Positions 1 to 9,122 are shown, numbered from the stretch's first letter. The stretch is DNA of 64,000 bases from Pedobacter cryoconitis (GCF_014200595.1 NZ_JACHCG010000001.1:248001-312000), one strand, 5' to 3'. Notes: generated by a model from the letters alone, not told the origin. Translations and numbers: made by a program.

Positions 1-455
1 GACTGGCAGCAGATGAACTGACTAAGAACATTCTGAATGCAAGCTGGATCGGCACGCATCTGGATGAACATCAAGGCAAAAAACCAGTAGTAATTGTTGG
101 ATTTGTTCAGAATAAAAGTCATGAGCATATTGATGCAGAAACTTTTGTAAAAGACATCGAAAGCTCTTTCATTCAAACACAAAGAGTACGTTTAGTACAA
201 GGCGGTAAAAAACGTGAAGAATTACGTGCAGAAAAAGCGGATCAGCAAACGAACTCTTCTAACTCAACTATCAAAAAGTTTGGTTTAGAAAACGGTGCTG
301 ATTATATCCTTCAGGGATCGATTAACTCTATCGTAGATGCACACAAACGTCAGAAAGTAGTTTATTACCAGGTAAATCTTGAACTGACTAATATTCAGAC
401 TAATGAAGTGGTTTGGATCGGTGAGAAGAAAATAGCCAAATACGTTAAAAACTAA
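1..455 (+). CDS. LpoB-like penicillin-binding protein activator, 5' end missing
   Basis: The frame is open from the window edge to TAA at 453-455, giving about 150 C-terminal residues. The pattern KPVVIVGFVQNKSHEHID, followed by a central beta/alpha unit and a closing ...NEVVWIGEKKIAKYV strand, matches the LpoB/YcfM family, lipoproteins that in enterobacteria stimulate class A penicillin-binding proteins from the outer membrane. The lipobox would lie before the window, so lipidation cannot be checked. The next gene, a COG3014 lipoprotein 62 bp downstream on the same strand, is a common partner of LpoB in Bacteroidota, which supports the call. The role in peptidoglycan synthesis is inferred from the family. 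Confidence 0.75.
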   Translation, partial: LAADELTKNILNASWIGTHLDEHQGKKPVVIVGFVQNKSHEHIDAETFVKDIESSFIQTQRVRLVQGGKKREELRAEKADQQTNSSNSTIKKFGLENGADYILQGSINSIVDAHKRQKVVYYQVNLELTNIQTNEVVWIGEKKIAKYVKN

Positions 456-470
456 TCCCGTAATTTCTCC

Positions 471-505
471 TTGTCCTGAAGATCATTCCATGATGTTCAG
501 GACAA
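471..505. terminator. hairpin between the LpoB-like gene and COG3014 gene
   Basis: TTGTCCTGAA (471-480) and TTCAGGACAA (496-505) form a perfect 10-bp stem, with a further 5-bp inner stem (482-486 with 490-494). Only a weak T-run follows, so it may be a partial terminator or an mRNA-stabilising hairpin inside the operon. Confidence 0.45.
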
Positions 506-517
506 TTTATAACAAAT

Positions 518-1942
518 ATGACAACCATTCGTACGTATACTCTTCGGGCATCAGTTGTAGGATTGATGCTTTTTTTATTTGGTTGCGCAAGTTATAACGA
601 CCGTATTACCCCGTATTATAAAAACATTTCTACAGGGAATTACAAAGAGGCACAAATTGAACTCGACAAAAACAGCCTGATCCAAAAACCAAGAAATAAA
701 TTGCTTTTTTTAATGGAAAAGGGGAGAGTAAGCCACTTGCTTGGAGATTATGAAAACAGTAACCGGTACTTTAACGAAGCCGATCAAATGCTTGAAATAG
801 GTTTGACTGGTACCCTGGATGCAACTGTCGGCGTATTGGTCAACCCAATGACACAACGTTATAAAGGAGAAGATTTCGAGAAATTCATGATCCATTACTA
901 TAAGGCACTTAACTATTTGTATCTGCATAACACAGATGAAGCAGTTGTAGAAGCCAGAAGGATCAGTTTGCAAGCACAGGAACAAGGAGATAAATTCAAT
1001 AATAAAGACAAGCGTTACGCTCAGGATGCTTTTTCTTTAATGCTGCAAGGCATGATTTACGAGAGTAATAAAGACATCAATAATGCTTTTATCTCTTACC
1101 GGAATGCCGTTGAAATTTATCAGAAAAGCCCGGATAAGACCTATTACGGTACACAAATGCCTTTAGGACTACAACAAGATGTAATCAGAACAGCTTATTT
1201 GAACGGATTTACTTCAGAAGCTGTACAATTTGAAACCGCATTTGGCATTAAATATAAACCAGAGAAAGCACCAGAAGGCGGTGAACTGATCTTCTTTTGG
1301 GAGAATGGTTTAGCACCTGTTAAAAAACAAGAAGACTTATTCTTTACTTTAACCAGGGGTGATGGTGGTAATCTGTTTTTCAGCAATGCAGCGGGTGGTC
1401 TACTGATCCCATTTGTTTATAGTGGTGACCGTGATAAATTGAATATTAAGGCCGTAGAGAGTTTAAGAGCTTCCTTCCCTAAATATGTTGCACAACCTTC
1501 TTATTACGCTTCAGCAGTGCTTAAGAATACGCAGGGCGATGTAACGCTTGAAAAAGCAGAAGATATCAATGAACTCGCTTTCAGAACGCTTCAACAGCGT
1601 ACACTGAATGAAATGAGTAAAGTACTTTCCAGATTAGCGGTTAAGAAAATAGCAGAATACGCTTTACGCGAAAGTGCAAAAAGAGAAGGCCAGAAAAACA
1701 ATACCTTATTAGAAGGCCTTGGTTATGGTATGCAGCTTTATAGCTTACTTTCTGAGAAGGCAGATACCCGTAACTGGCAATCTCTGCCAGGTAGTATTTC
1801 TTATGCCCGTATCCCTTTAAAAACGGGCGAAAACGAAATTACGTTAACACTTAAAAACGCGCAGGGAGGAGATGAAACCAAAACCATTAAAATCAATGGC
1901 AATGGGGGAATTCAGTTCTATAATTATTCAACATTACGCTAA
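518..1942 (+). CDS. COG3014-type lipoprotein with helical (TPR-like) repeats
   Basis: The 474-residue protein starts with a lipoprotein signal: Thr/Arg-rich n-region, hydrophobic stretch and lipobox LFGC, placing the lipidated Cys near residue 23. The rest is a helical TPR-like part (for example residues 60-200, with repeated alanine/tyrosine helices such as FEKFMIHYYKALNYLYL) and a beta-rich C-terminus. This fits the uncharacterised COG3014 family. It lies directly behind an LpoB-like gene, as in many Bacteroidota, suggesting a shared envelope role, perhaps as a platform for the activator. That role is inference; no enzymatic motif is visible. A perfect hairpin at 1941-1980 begins at the stop codon. 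Confidence 0.7.
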   Translation: MTTIRTYTLRASVVGLMLFLFGCASYNDRITPYYKNISTGNYKEAQIELDKNSLIQKPRNKLLFLMEKGRVSHLLGDYENSNRYFNEADQMLEIGLTGTLDATVGVLVNPMTQRYKGEDFEKFMIHYYKALNYLYLHNTDEAVVEARRISLQAQEQGDKFNNKDKRYAQDAFSLMLQGMIYESNKDINNAFISYRNAVEIYQKSPDKTYYGTQMPLGLQQDVIRTAYLNGFTSEAVQFETAFGIKYKPEKAPEGGELIFFWENGLAPVKKQEDLFFTLTRGDGGNLFFSNAAGGLLIPFVYSGDRDKLNIKAVESLRASFPKYVAQPSYYASAVLKNTQGDVTLEKAEDINELAFRTLQQRTLNEMSKVLSRLAVKKIAEYALRESAKREGQKNNTLLEGLGYGMQLYSLLSEKADTRNWQSLPGSISYARIPLKTGENEITLTLKNAQGGDETKTIKINGNGGIQFYNYSTLR

Positions 1943-1980
1943 GTATTTGATCCACTGGTTGATTTGTGGATCAAATACTT
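1941..1980 (+). terminator. perfect 15-bp hairpin after COG3014 gene
   Basis: AAGTATTTGATCCAC (1941-1955) pairs exactly with GTGGATCAAATACTT (1966-1980) around a 10-nt loop. It overlaps the stop codon of the upstream gene and ends the LpoB/COG3014 unit. Confidence 0.7.
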
Positions 1981-1987
1981 ATATTTG
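1980..1987 (+). promoter_or_regulatory. candidate -7 box TATATTTG
   Basis: TATATTTG matches the Bacteroidota -7 consensus TAnnTTTG. It lies only 6 nt before the ATG at 1994, so a transcript from here would be almost leaderless unless a later Met is used. No clear -33 box was checked. Confidence 0.35.
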
Positions 1988-1993
1988 TAAGGT

Positions 1994-2401
1994 ATGATGC
2001 ATAGAACAACTTCAGCTTTGATGACGAAGGTATCCCGATGGATGCTCGTTGTTTTAATGCTGATCAGTGTATTTATCATCTCCGGCAGATCCGGACGCAG
2101 TCCAATAACTATCTCAAAAGTTACTACAAGTAAATTAGCAGGTCAACATACCCGTGCAATTCGCAGCAACGTAGTTTTTTACCGGAGCTTTATTCAAAAA
2201 ATACGTACTGTAAATTTTCAGCGTATCTTTTTATCTTGTTCCAACAGCATGTTACTATTCCTCAAAGACAGGCTGATACAAATACAAATCAATACAAATC
2301 TCATTGTCTTGTTGCATATCCTTCCTATAGGATGTTTTTTGGTCAGAAGAGTTATTAATTATACTCCAGAACAAGCCGAACCTTTTCTTTATTCAGCTTA
2401 A
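1994..2401 (+). CDS. small hypothetical membrane-anchored protein
   Basis: This 135-residue frame has an N-terminal hydrophobic segment (about residues 16-30, MLVVLMLISVFIISG) and a basic remainder with a second hydrophobic stretch near residues 88-115 (LLFLKDRL, LIVLLHILPIGCFLV). I do not recognise a family. It sits between a strong hairpin and a second short membrane peptide that shares a similar leucine/isoleucine-rich helix ending in glycine, and the two may be cotranscribed. The start is uncertain: ATGs occur at 1994 and 1997, and another Met (MTKVSRW) lies 10 codons further in. No Shine-Dalgarno-like sequence is evident. It could be non-coding. Confidence 0.4.
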   Translation: MMHRTTSALMTKVSRWMLVVLMLISVFIISGRSGRSPITISKVTTSKLAGQHTRAIRSNVVFYRSFIQKIRTVNFQRIFLSCSNSMLLFLKDRLIQIQINTNLIVLLHILPIGCFLVRRVINYTPEQAEPFLYSA

Positions 2402-2443
2402 ACAATAACACCAGAAAATTTCATTCCTTTTTATTTATTGAAT

Positions 2444-2614
2444 ATGAAACGCATCAAGAAAGTATTGCGCTTTGCCAGTATGGTCATGCTGATTAGTTTA
2501 GCGTGTTTTGGATTGGGGATTAGCGGGCCTGCGCCAGTCCCTTCAGGCAGAGAAAAACATCCCTCAGAAAATGTAGAAACTAAAGACGAGAAAGACCAGG
2601 AACTAAAACCTTAA
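2444..2614 (+). CDS. 56-residue hypothetical membrane peptide
   Basis: An ATG at 2444 opens a 56-codon frame ending with TAA at 2612-2614. The product has a basic start (MKRIKKVLRF), one hydrophobic helix (about residues 11-28, ending CFGLGISGPAP) and a charged, Glu/Lys-rich tail. The composition is typical of small single-helix membrane peptides of Sphingobacteriaceae, but I know of no assigned function. It lies 42 bp after the previous small ORF and 30 bp before the GNAT gene, so a short operon is plausible. Confidence 0.5.
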   Translation: MKRIKKVLRFASMVMLISLACFGLGISGPAPVPSGREKHPSENVETKDEKDQELKP

Positions 2615-2644
2615 TTCAATAACATATTTCTTAATTTTGATCTT

Positions 2645-3088
2645 ATGACAGTCTTATATAAAATAGAGGGTCCAAACGAATCTGAATTCTCCGCAATAGG
2701 TGAATTATGGGAAGCTTCTGTTCGCGCTACCCATTATTTTTTAAATGAACAGGACATTATCTTCTTTAAATCATTGTTATTAAACGAGTACCTTAAGCTG
2801 GTTGAATTATTTTGCATCAGGGATACCAATGGTTCTATTCTTGGTTTTATGGGTATAGAAAGCGATAAACTGGAAATGCTGTTTGTTCATCCGCAGGCAA
2901 TGGGAAAGGGGATAGGGAAAATGTTACTGGAACATGCCGTACAAACCCTTCACGTTACTAAAGTCGACGTCAATGAAGATAATCAGCAGGCAGTAGGGTT
3001 TTATCAGAAAATGGGATTCAAAACCATCAGTCGTTCTGCTTTAGATGGTATGGGGAAACCATTTCCTATACTGCACATGACACTATAA
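2645..3088 (+). CDS. GNAT family N-acetyltransferase
   Basis: A 147-residue single-domain acetyltransferase. The acetyl-CoA binding loop is visible as VHPQAMGKGIGKMLLEHA (about residues 81-98; motif A, Q/RxxGxG/A), followed by the motif B pattern VDVNEDNQQAVGFYQKMGF near residues 107-125. Length and pattern are close to the YjaB-type subgroup. The substrate cannot be predicted from sequence. It ends 5 bp before a bidirectional hairpin that separates it from the convergent aminotransferase gene. Confidence 0.85.
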   Translation: MTVLYKIEGPNESEFSAIGELWEASVRATHYFLNEQDIIFFKSLLLNEYLKLVELFCIRDTNGSILGFMGIESDKLEMLFVHPQAMGKGIGKMLLEHAVQTLHVTKVDVNEDNQQAVGFYQKMGFKTISRSALDGMGKPFPILHMTL

Positions 3089-3093
3089 AAGAA

Positions 3094-3122
3094 AAGCCCT
3101 GTAAATTAAATTTACAGGGCTT
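3094..3122. terminator. bidirectional terminator
   Basis: AAGCCCTGTAAA (3094-3105) pairs with TTTACAGGGCTT (3111-3122); flanking A- and T-rich tracts lie on both sides. It serves the convergent GNAT (+) and aminotransferase (-) genes. Confidence 0.85.
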
Positions 3123-3139
3123 CTTTTATATCAAAATTA

Positions 3140-4339
3140 TTAGTTCGTTTTACCAGGATATTGTTTCAAAGCTAACGCTAAGCAATCCATTGCTTTGTTT
3201 AAATCATCGGTATTCAATACATAAGCCATTCTCACTTCATCTTTACCCGAGCCGGGGCTGGAGTAAAAACCAGTTGCAGGAGCCATCATGACCGTTTCGC
3301 CATTGTTGTCGAAACTTTCCAGCATCCATTGACAAAATACGTCTGCATCATCAATAGGGAATTTAGCTACTACATAAAAAGCGCCACCCGGATTAGGACA
3401 GAAAACGCCATCAATAGCATTCAATCTCGCTACTAAAGTATCTCTGCGTAAAGTATATTCCTTGTTTACTTCTTCAAAATAACTATCAGGTGTATCAACA
3501 GCAGCAGTTCCAGCAATTTGTTCTACCATTCCAGGGCTTAATCTTGCTTGCGCAAACTTCAATCCTGACTTGATTACTTCCTTGTTTTTAGTGATTAAGC
3601 AACCTAAACGTGCACCACAAGCACTGTATCTTTTCGAAACAGTATCCATAATCACTACATTTTCCTCTAAACCATCCAGGTGCATTGGAGAAATGAATTC
3701 TCTGCCATCATAGCAGAACTCACGGTAAGCCTCATCAGAGAATAAGAATAAATCATACTTTAAGCATAATTCTTTCAAAGCCTGAAGCTCTTCTCTTGAA
3801 TACAGATACCCTGTTGGATTATTCGGGTTACAGATAATGATCGCTTTAGTTTTAGCAGTGATCAGCTTTTCAAATTCTGCGATCGCTGGTAAAGCAAAAC
3901 CATTCTCAATATAAGATAGAATCGGTTTTACAACCACATTACTCATGCAGGCAAATCCATTATAATTTGCATAAAAAGGTTCAGGGATGATAATTTCGTC
4001 CCCTTCATTTACACAAGTCTGCATAGCGATCGTGATCGCCTCAGATCCGCCTACAGTAACTAAGATATCTTCAGGAGTGATATTGTACCCCAGTTTATTA
4101 TAATATTCAGTAAGTTTTGTTCTGTAACTTAATGTTCCTTCAGAAGGCGTATAAGCCCAAACATCGAAATCAATATTTTTAATCGCATTCAGCATGCCTT
4201 CTGGTGTGGCAATGTCCGGCTGTCCGATATTTAAATGATAAACTTTTTTACCGTCCTTTTTTGCCTGATCTGCAAATGGGGTTAGTTTTCTAATAGGCGA
4301 TGCGGGCATTTGTATCCCTTTTTCTGAAATATGTGGCAT
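3140..4339 (-). CDS. PLP-dependent class I aminotransferase (aspartate aminotransferase-like)
   Basis: The 399-residue product has the fold type I layout of subgroup Igamma aspartate/aromatic aminotransferases: LNIGQPDIATP near residues 36-46, VTVGGSEAI at 94-102, NPNNPTGYLYS at 171-181, PLP-anchoring Asp202 in LFSDEAYREF, and Schiff-base Lys236 in DTVSKRYSACGARLG. It catalyses PLP-dependent amino transfer, probably between aspartate or aromatic amino acids and 2-oxoglutarate in the cytoplasm; exact substrate preference is not readable. The nearby aro/pheA genes make a part in phenylalanine/tyrosine transamination possible, though they are not in one operon. A strong terminator follows, shared with the convergent GNAT gene. 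Confidence 0.88.
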   Translation of the reverse strand: MPHISEKGIQMPASPIRKLTPFADQAKKDGKKVYHLNIGQPDIATPEGMLNAIKNIDFDVWAYTPSEGTLSYRTKLTEYYNKLGYNITPEDILVTVGGSEAITIAMQTCVNEGDEIIIPEPFYANYNGFACMSNVVVKPILSYIENGFALPAIAEFEKLITAKTKAIIICNPNNPTGYLYSREELQALKELCLKYDLFLFSDEAYREFCYDGREFISPMHLDGLEENVVIMDTVSKRYSACGARLGCLITKNKEVIKSGLKFAQARLSPGMVEQIAGTAAVDTPDSYFEEVNKEYTLRRDTLVARLNAIDGVFCPNPGGAFYVVAKFPIDDADVFCQWMLESFDNNGETVMMAPATGFYSSPGSGKDEVRMAYVLNTDDLNKAMDCLALALKQYPGKTN

Positions 4340-4352
4340 GGGTCAAAAATAA

Positions 4353-4379
4353 AAAACCTCGTTGATTTAACGAGGTTTT
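4353..4379 (-). terminator. terminator of the DUF1573 gene
   Basis: AAAACCTCGTT (4353-4363) pairs with AACGAGGTTTT (4369-4379) around a 5-nt loop, with a T-run on the minus strand. It lies between the DUF1573 stop and the aminotransferase start. Confidence 0.8.
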
Positions 4380-4404
4380 ATTGATAATAATATTTTTCTT
4401 CGGA

Positions 4405-4791
4405 TTATTTTCCTGCTACTGTTTCTCCTTTAATGTATAACACTTTAGTAGGTGTTTTTGCATTAGAGTTGATCGTAATGCTTTTGCTGAAAGGCAATGG
4501 TGAACCAGCAGGCGTATAAGTAACTTTAATCAGGCCAGACTCTCCTTTTTTAATAGGAGTTTGTGTGTAAGTTGGTACAGTACAACCGCAAGTAGTCTCT
4601 ACTTTTGTCAAAATAAGAGGCTCATCACCAACATTTACAAACTTAAATTCTACAGAAACAGGGCTTGTCAAAGGAATTTTTCCAAAATCATGCGTCTCTT
4701 TTTCGAATTTAAATTCAGCTGGTTTGCTTTGTGCAAATGAAGTAACGGTAACACCTAAGACAAAGGTTAATAGTATAATTAGCTTTTTCAT
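4405..4791 (-). CDS. DUF1573 domain secreted protein
   Basis: A 128-residue protein with a classic Sec signal peptide (MKKLIILLTFVLGVTVTSFA, cleavage after about residue 20) and one DUF1573 immunoglobulin-like beta domain. The domain signature is complete: HDFGKIP, FKFVNVGDEPL, the conserved TTCGCT pair of cysteines near residues 67-70, KKGESGLIKVTYTP, and a closing ITINSNAKTP. This family is abundant in Bacteroidota and predicted to act in the periplasm; no biochemical function is established. It appears monocistronic, with its own downstream terminator and a gene on the opposite strand upstream. Confidence 0.85.
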   Translation of the reverse strand: MKKLIILLTFVLGVTVTSFAQSKPAEFKFEKETHDFGKIPLTSPVSVEFKFVNVGDEPLILTKVETTCGCTVPTYTQTPIKKGESGLIKVTYTPAGSPLPFSKSITINSNAKTPTKVLYIKGETVAGK

Positions 4792-4893
4792 ATTTAAATC
4801 TTTTGAACAAATTTAATGTTTTCATTAACATTTCAAAGTCAAAAGCTAATATATATATTACACTCGGGTAAGGGACGGAAAATAGAAAATACG

Positions 4894-4901
4894 TATCTTT
4901 G
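4894..4901 (+). promoter_or_regulatory. -7 promoter box TATCTTTG for the E1 dehydrogenase gene
   Basis: TATCTTTG matches the Bacteroidota -7 consensus TAnnTTTG and sits 21 nt before the ATG at 4922, which leaves a short leader of roughly 15 nt. A convincing -33 TTG element is not visible. Confidence 0.5.
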
Positions 4902-4921
4902 CCCAATAAACTTTTGTGCTT

Positions 4922-7345
4922 ATGATGCTAAATAACAAACTTACGACGAACCCCATCGATGCCTCAGAATTAAGTTTTGACGACTTCAAGACCATAGTAA
5001 TCGATGATTACAGGATTGCATTCGAGAGCAGACAGGCTAGTTTACTAGGCCGTAAAGAGGTTTTAACAGGTAAGGCTAAGTTTGGCATTTTTGGTGACGG
5101 AAAAGAACTTCCACAGATTGCAATGGCCAAAGCTTTTAAAAATGGCGATTGGCGTTCTGGTTATTACCGCGATCAGACTTTTGCTTTTGCTACTGGTATA
5201 TGTACCATTAAAGAGTTTTTTGCTCAATTATATGCTAATCCAAGTGTAGAAGCAGACCCGGCATCTGCGGGCCGTCAAATGAACTGCCATTTTTCCACCC
5301 GTTCACTTAACGAAGACGGTTCATGGAAAAACTTAACAGAAATGAAGAATTCTTCTTCTGATATTGCGCCAACAGGCGGCCAGATGGCACGTTTGGTAGG
5401 TTTAGCATATGCTTCCAAATTATACAGACAGAATCCGGAATTAAATTACCTGAAAAACTTCTCCGTTAACGGAAATGAAGTTGGCTTTGGTACTATCGGA
5501 AATGCTTCTACTTCTGAAGGCGTATTTTTTGAGGCCATCAATGCAGCAGGGGTTTTACAGATTCCAATGGCGATGTCAGTTTGGGATGATGCTTACGGAA
5601 TTTCTGTTCCTGCGAAATATCAGACTACTAAAGAAGATATCTCAGAGATTTTAAAAGGTTTTCAGCGTGATGAAAATAACGCAGGTTATGAAATATATAA
5701 AGTAAGAGGCTGGGATTATCCTGCCCTTTGTGAAACCTATCAGCAGGCTATTCAAATCTGCCGTGAAGAACACGTACCTGTTTTAATCCACGTAACAGAA
5801 GTTACGCAACCACAGGGGCACTCTACTTCAGGCTCTCATGAACGCTACAAAGACAAAGCAAGATTAGAGTGGGAAAAGGAATTTGACTGTATCCGTCAAA
5901 TGCGTCTCTGGATGCTTGAATCTGCTATTGTAACCGAAGAAGAGCTGGCTGTATTAGAAGATACCGCTAAAAAACTGGTTCGTGAAGCACAGAAAGAAGC
6001 ATGGAATGAATTCCTTGGGGATATCAAAACAGAAAAAGATCAGGTAATCAGTCTGATCAATAACCTTTCTGACTCAAACCAGGCCTTATCAAAAATTGCA
6101 GGTACATTGGGCGGAACACCAGATGCACAACGTAAAGAAGTTATTTCTTCTGCAAGAAAAGCACTTCGCTTAACCTTAAGTCAGCCTTCTGAAGCAAGAA
6201 ACCAGTTATTAAGCTGGTATCAGAAAGAAAAAGAGAATAACGAAGAACGCTATAACTCCAAACTGTTTACTGACGGCAAGGAAAGTCCTTCTTTAGTGAA
6301 TATAGTACCAGCCTCTTACCAGGACAATAGTAAAATGGTAGACGGCCGTGAATTACTGAATGCTTGTTTTGATGCTAACTTTGCCCGCGATCAGCGCTTA
6401 GTTGCATTTGGAGAAGACTTAGGGAACATTGGTGATGTGAATCAAGGCTTTGCAGGTTTACAGGCTAAATACGGTGAATTAAGAATTACCGATACAGGGA
6501 TCAGAGAAATGACTATTGCAGGTCAGGGAATCGGGTTGGCTTTGCGTGGTTTAAGACCAATTGCAGAGATTCAATACCTGGATTACCTGTTATATGCATT
6601 GAATGTTTTGAGTGATGACCTTGCAAGTTTATCTTACCGTACCAAAGGCGGACAAAAAGCACCGGTCATTATCAGGACCCGCGGACACCGTTTAGAAGGG
6701 GTATGGCATTCAGGGTCGCCAATCGGTATGATTTTAGGTTCTTTACGCGGTTTACACCTCTGTGTGCCCCGTAATATGACTCAGGCTGCGGGAATGTACA
6801 ATACATTGTTCAGGGCAGATGAACCGGCTTTAATGATTGAATGTCTGAATGGTTACCGCTTAAAAGAAATGTTGCCTGATAACGTAGGGGAATATACAGT
6901 GCCTTTAGGAAAAGCTGAAATTGTAAGAGAAGGAACAGATATTACTGTGGTATCTTACGGTTCAACGCTGAGGATTGTAGAAGAAGCAGCTGAGGAACTG
7001 GCAGCTTACGGGATCTCTGTAGAGATTATTGACCCTCAAACCTTGCTTCCTTTTGACACAGATCATTTATGCGCGTCTTCTTTACAGAAAACGAATAAAT
7101 TATTAGTGGTAGACGAAGATGTTCCGGGTGGTGGAACAGCTTATATCCTGCAACAGATTTTAGAGAATCAGGGTGGATATTACCATTTAGATGCACAACC
7201 GCAAACTTTATCTGCGAAAGCTCACCGTCCTCCATATGGATCTGACGGAGATTATTTCACTAAACCATCAGTAGATGATGTAGTAGAAACAATTTACCAG
7301 ATGATGCATGCACACAACGAAGCAAAATATCCTGCAATTTTCTAA
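4922..7345 (+). CDS. 2-oxoacid dehydrogenase E1, fused alpha and beta subunits
   Basis: The protein (807 residues from ATG 4922) joins both halves of a branched-chain-type 2-oxoacid dehydrogenase E1. The alpha half (about 1-400) carries the thiamine diphosphate region GTIGNASTSEGVFFEAINAAG and the typical WDDAYGISVPAKYQTT. The beta half (about 475-800) carries VAFGEDLGNIGDVNQGF, ITDTGIREMTIAGQGIGLALRG, GHRLEGVWHSGSPIGM and the C-terminal transketolase domain with EIIDPQTLLPFD. It decarboxylates a 2-oxoacid and passes the acyl group to an E2 lipoyl protein encoded elsewhere. Such fusions are common in Bacteroidota. GTG at 4916 could extend the frame by two codons; I prefer the ATG (4922 or 4925) given the promoter at 4894. 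A 15-bp hairpin follows. Confidence 0.88.
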   Translation: MMLNNKLTTNPIDASELSFDDFKTIVIDDYRIAFESRQASLLGRKEVLTGKAKFGIFGDGKELPQIAMAKAFKNGDWRSGYYRDQTFAFATGICTIKEFFAQLYANPSVEADPASAGRQMNCHFSTRSLNEDGSWKNLTEMKNSSSDIAPTGGQMARLVGLAYASKLYRQNPELNYLKNFSVNGNEVGFGTIGNASTSEGVFFEAINAAGVLQIPMAMSVWDDAYGISVPAKYQTTKEDISEILKGFQRDENNAGYEIYKVRGWDYPALCETYQQAIQICREEHVPVLIHVTEVTQPQGHSTSGSHERYKDKARLEWEKEFDCIRQMRLWMLESAIVTEEELAVLEDTAKKLVREAQKEAWNEFLGDIKTEKDQVISLINNLSDSNQALSKIAGTLGGTPDAQRKEVISSARKALRLTLSQPSEARNQLLSWYQKEKENNEERYNSKLFTDGKESPSLVNIVPASYQDNSKMVDGRELLNACFDANFARDQRLVAFGEDLGNIGDVNQGFAGLQAKYGELRITDTGIREMTIAGQGIGLALRGLRPIAEIQYLDYLLYALNVLSDDLASLSYRTKGGQKAPVIIRTRGHRLEGVWHSGSPIGMILGSLRGLHLCVPRNMTQAAGMYNTLFRADEPALMIECLNGYRLKEMLPDNVGEYTVPLGKAEIVREGTDITVVSYGSTLRIVEEAAEELAAYGISVEIIDPQTLLPFDTDHLCASSLQKTNKLLVVDEDVPGGGTAYILQQILENQGGYYHLDAQPQTLSAKAHRPPYGSDGDYFTKPSVDDVVETIYQMMHAHNEAKYPAIF

Positions 7346-7366
7346 CTCAGGACTTCATATTTCATG

Positions 7367-7401
7367 ACAAAGCCTGGTTCCGTTGAGGAACCAGGCTTTG
7401 T
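7367..7401. terminator. perfect 15-bp bidirectional terminator
   Basis: ACAAAGCCTGGTTCC (7367-7381) pairs exactly with GGAACCAGGCTTTGT (7387-7401) around a 5-nt loop. It lies between the convergent E1 and subtilase genes. Confidence 0.85.
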
Positions 7402-7416
7402 TGTTTATAGCCTTTT

Positions 7417-9009
7417 CTAAGGCTGAACAGCCTTTAAAACATTAATAGGGCCATAGCCTAGTTTTGAATCTTTATTTGGATATAACTTGGCAGATTCTAC
7501 CATTCTTTGTAGTACCTGCTTATCATTCCATGATGGATGCGCGGACCAAACCAGTGCAGCGATACCAGCATTAATTGCTGTAGCTGCCGAAGAAGATCCT
7601 GAGAAACCATATTTACCTGGTGTATCATGATAAACTGCTACCGCGTTATTTACGCCTGCTGAAGTTGCCGTAGTGGTTGTAAAATAAACCTTATCACCTT
7701 CATGACACTCTTTACAACTCACCAGGCTTCCTGATGTACTGTAATCAGTACCTGTAACCGCAACTGTTTCGCTCATAGAAGCGGGAAATATAACTCCCAC
7801 ACTTTTAGGGATATCAATCACGAAGAAACCTAAATCAATTGGTTTAATAGAGGTTCCGGCAGCAGCAAAGATCAATTTGCCCTTACTTTTAGCATATTTC
7901 ACTGCATCAGCTAAAACCGATACATTGAAGATCCAGCCATTGGACATCGAAATAACCTTTACATTATTATCATCAGCTAATTTGGTTAAGGCGCTGGCTA
8001 CACCTTGTTGCTGTTTAGAACTCCATAAAGCCACAAAATCAGTTCCTCTGTAGCTGACCAGATTACAATTATAAGCAATCCCAACAGGCAGGTTTACTTT
8101 TTTAGGCGCAGCAATTAAAGAAGCCATACCCGTACCATGATCAGCACTCATATCGTCTTTGTTCGCATATACCCCATCATTTGAACTGGAATTTCCTTTA
8201 AATGTACCAAAAAGTGTAATCGTTCTTCCTGCACCAAACTCCTGAGAGCTGAATGCAGTTTGAGATTGATAAATCCCGTTATCAATTAGGCCAATAGTGA
8301 TACCTTTTCCAGTACTTACTTTCCACGCATCAGGGATTTTCTGATCTCCATAACTTTTAGGGATTAAAGGTTCACCGCTGCCCTGAATAAACCAGCCCGG
8401 AAGTTCAGCAGGATCTCCGCCACCAGAGCTCAGACTTTCTGTGGCAATAGTTGATCTGCTTTTTAACAGGAACCTGTTATAATCAGCAGGTTCCACATAA
8501 CGGATGGCCTTAGATTTGCGTAACTCCTGAAGCGTACTTAAATTCCCTATTTTAACCACCATATTGGTCAGTACAGGGCTTTCATATTGCAGAACGTTCT
8601 CTTTGGCCTCAGCGGTCTTTACCTGCTGTAAAATGCCGCTTTTGATGCCATCAATATTTACTCCCGCTTTCTTTGCTTCTGATACACTGATGTTTGCCAT
8701 TTGCGCTTCAGTATTAAAACTCTCTGTAACCGTATTGGACGATTGTGGATTTCCATAACCCACAGACAGCAGGCTATCCCCGTGGATCACTGCGCTGTAT
8801 AACAGTTCATCACTCTGTTCATTCCATTTAAAATCGCCGGTTTTCTGTAAACTGGACTGGATTACGGCATTAATTTCCTGTACGGAATAAAGTTTGTCTT
8901 TTGGGTGGAGCGCATCCTGACTGTTGTTGGTCAGGTTATCCTTACGACAGGATACCAAAACGACTAAAAATGTGGCGCATAAAATTGCCACGCTGTTTTT
9001 GTTTTTCAT
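7417..9009 (-). CDS. S8 (subtilisin-like) serine peptidase lipoprotein
   Basis: The 530-residue product begins with a lipoprotein signal ending LVSC (Cys near residue 21), so it is probably anchored in the outer membrane or exposed outside. An N-terminal propeptide-like part (about 30-200) precedes the catalytic domain. The triad is intact: Asp in ITIGLIDNGIY (about 240), His in DHGTGMASLIA (about 290) and Ser in GFSGSSSAATA (about 480); the oxyanion Asn is probably in ISMSNGW. A possible disulfide pair lies in SCKECHEG. It should be an active extracytoplasmic protease. The gene stands alone between two terminators. Confidence 0.87.
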   Translation of the reverse strand: MKNKNSVAILCATFLVVLVSCRKDNLTNNSQDALHPKDKLYSVQEINAVIQSSLQKTGDFKWNEQSDELLYSAVIHGDSLLSVGYGNPQSSNTVTESFNTEAQMANISVSEAKKAGVNIDGIKSGILQQVKTAEAKENVLQYESPVLTNMVVKIGNLSTLQELRKSKAIRYVEPADYNRFLLKSRSTIATESLSSGGGDPAELPGWFIQGSGEPLIPKSYGDQKIPDAWKVSTGKGITIGLIDNGIYQSQTAFSSQEFGAGRTITLFGTFKGNSSSNDGVYANKDDMSADHGTGMASLIAAPKKVNLPVGIAYNCNLVSYRGTDFVALWSSKQQQGVASALTKLADDNNVKVISMSNGWIFNVSVLADAVKYAKSKGKLIFAAAGTSIKPIDLGFFVIDIPKSVGVIFPASMSETVAVTGTDYSTSGSLVSCKECHEGDKVYFTTTTATSAGVNNAVAVYHDTPGKYGFSGSSSAATAINAGIAALVWSAHPSWNDKQVLQRMVESAKLYPNKDSKLGYGPINVLKAVQP

Positions 9010-9122
9010 AGTAAATTGTTTTTATAGGTTAGATGGTATTCAATAGATGTATGTAAAGTAGAAATAATTAATCATTTAATTTAAATTAGGATAGTTTTAG
9101 TGAAAGATTTAACACAAAAAAA

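Noticed and set aside
4916..4924. GTG start of the E1 dehydrogenase gene at 4916
   Set aside because: Two ATGs follow at 4922 and 4925 with better spacing from the TATCTTTG box; the extra codons add nothing conserved.
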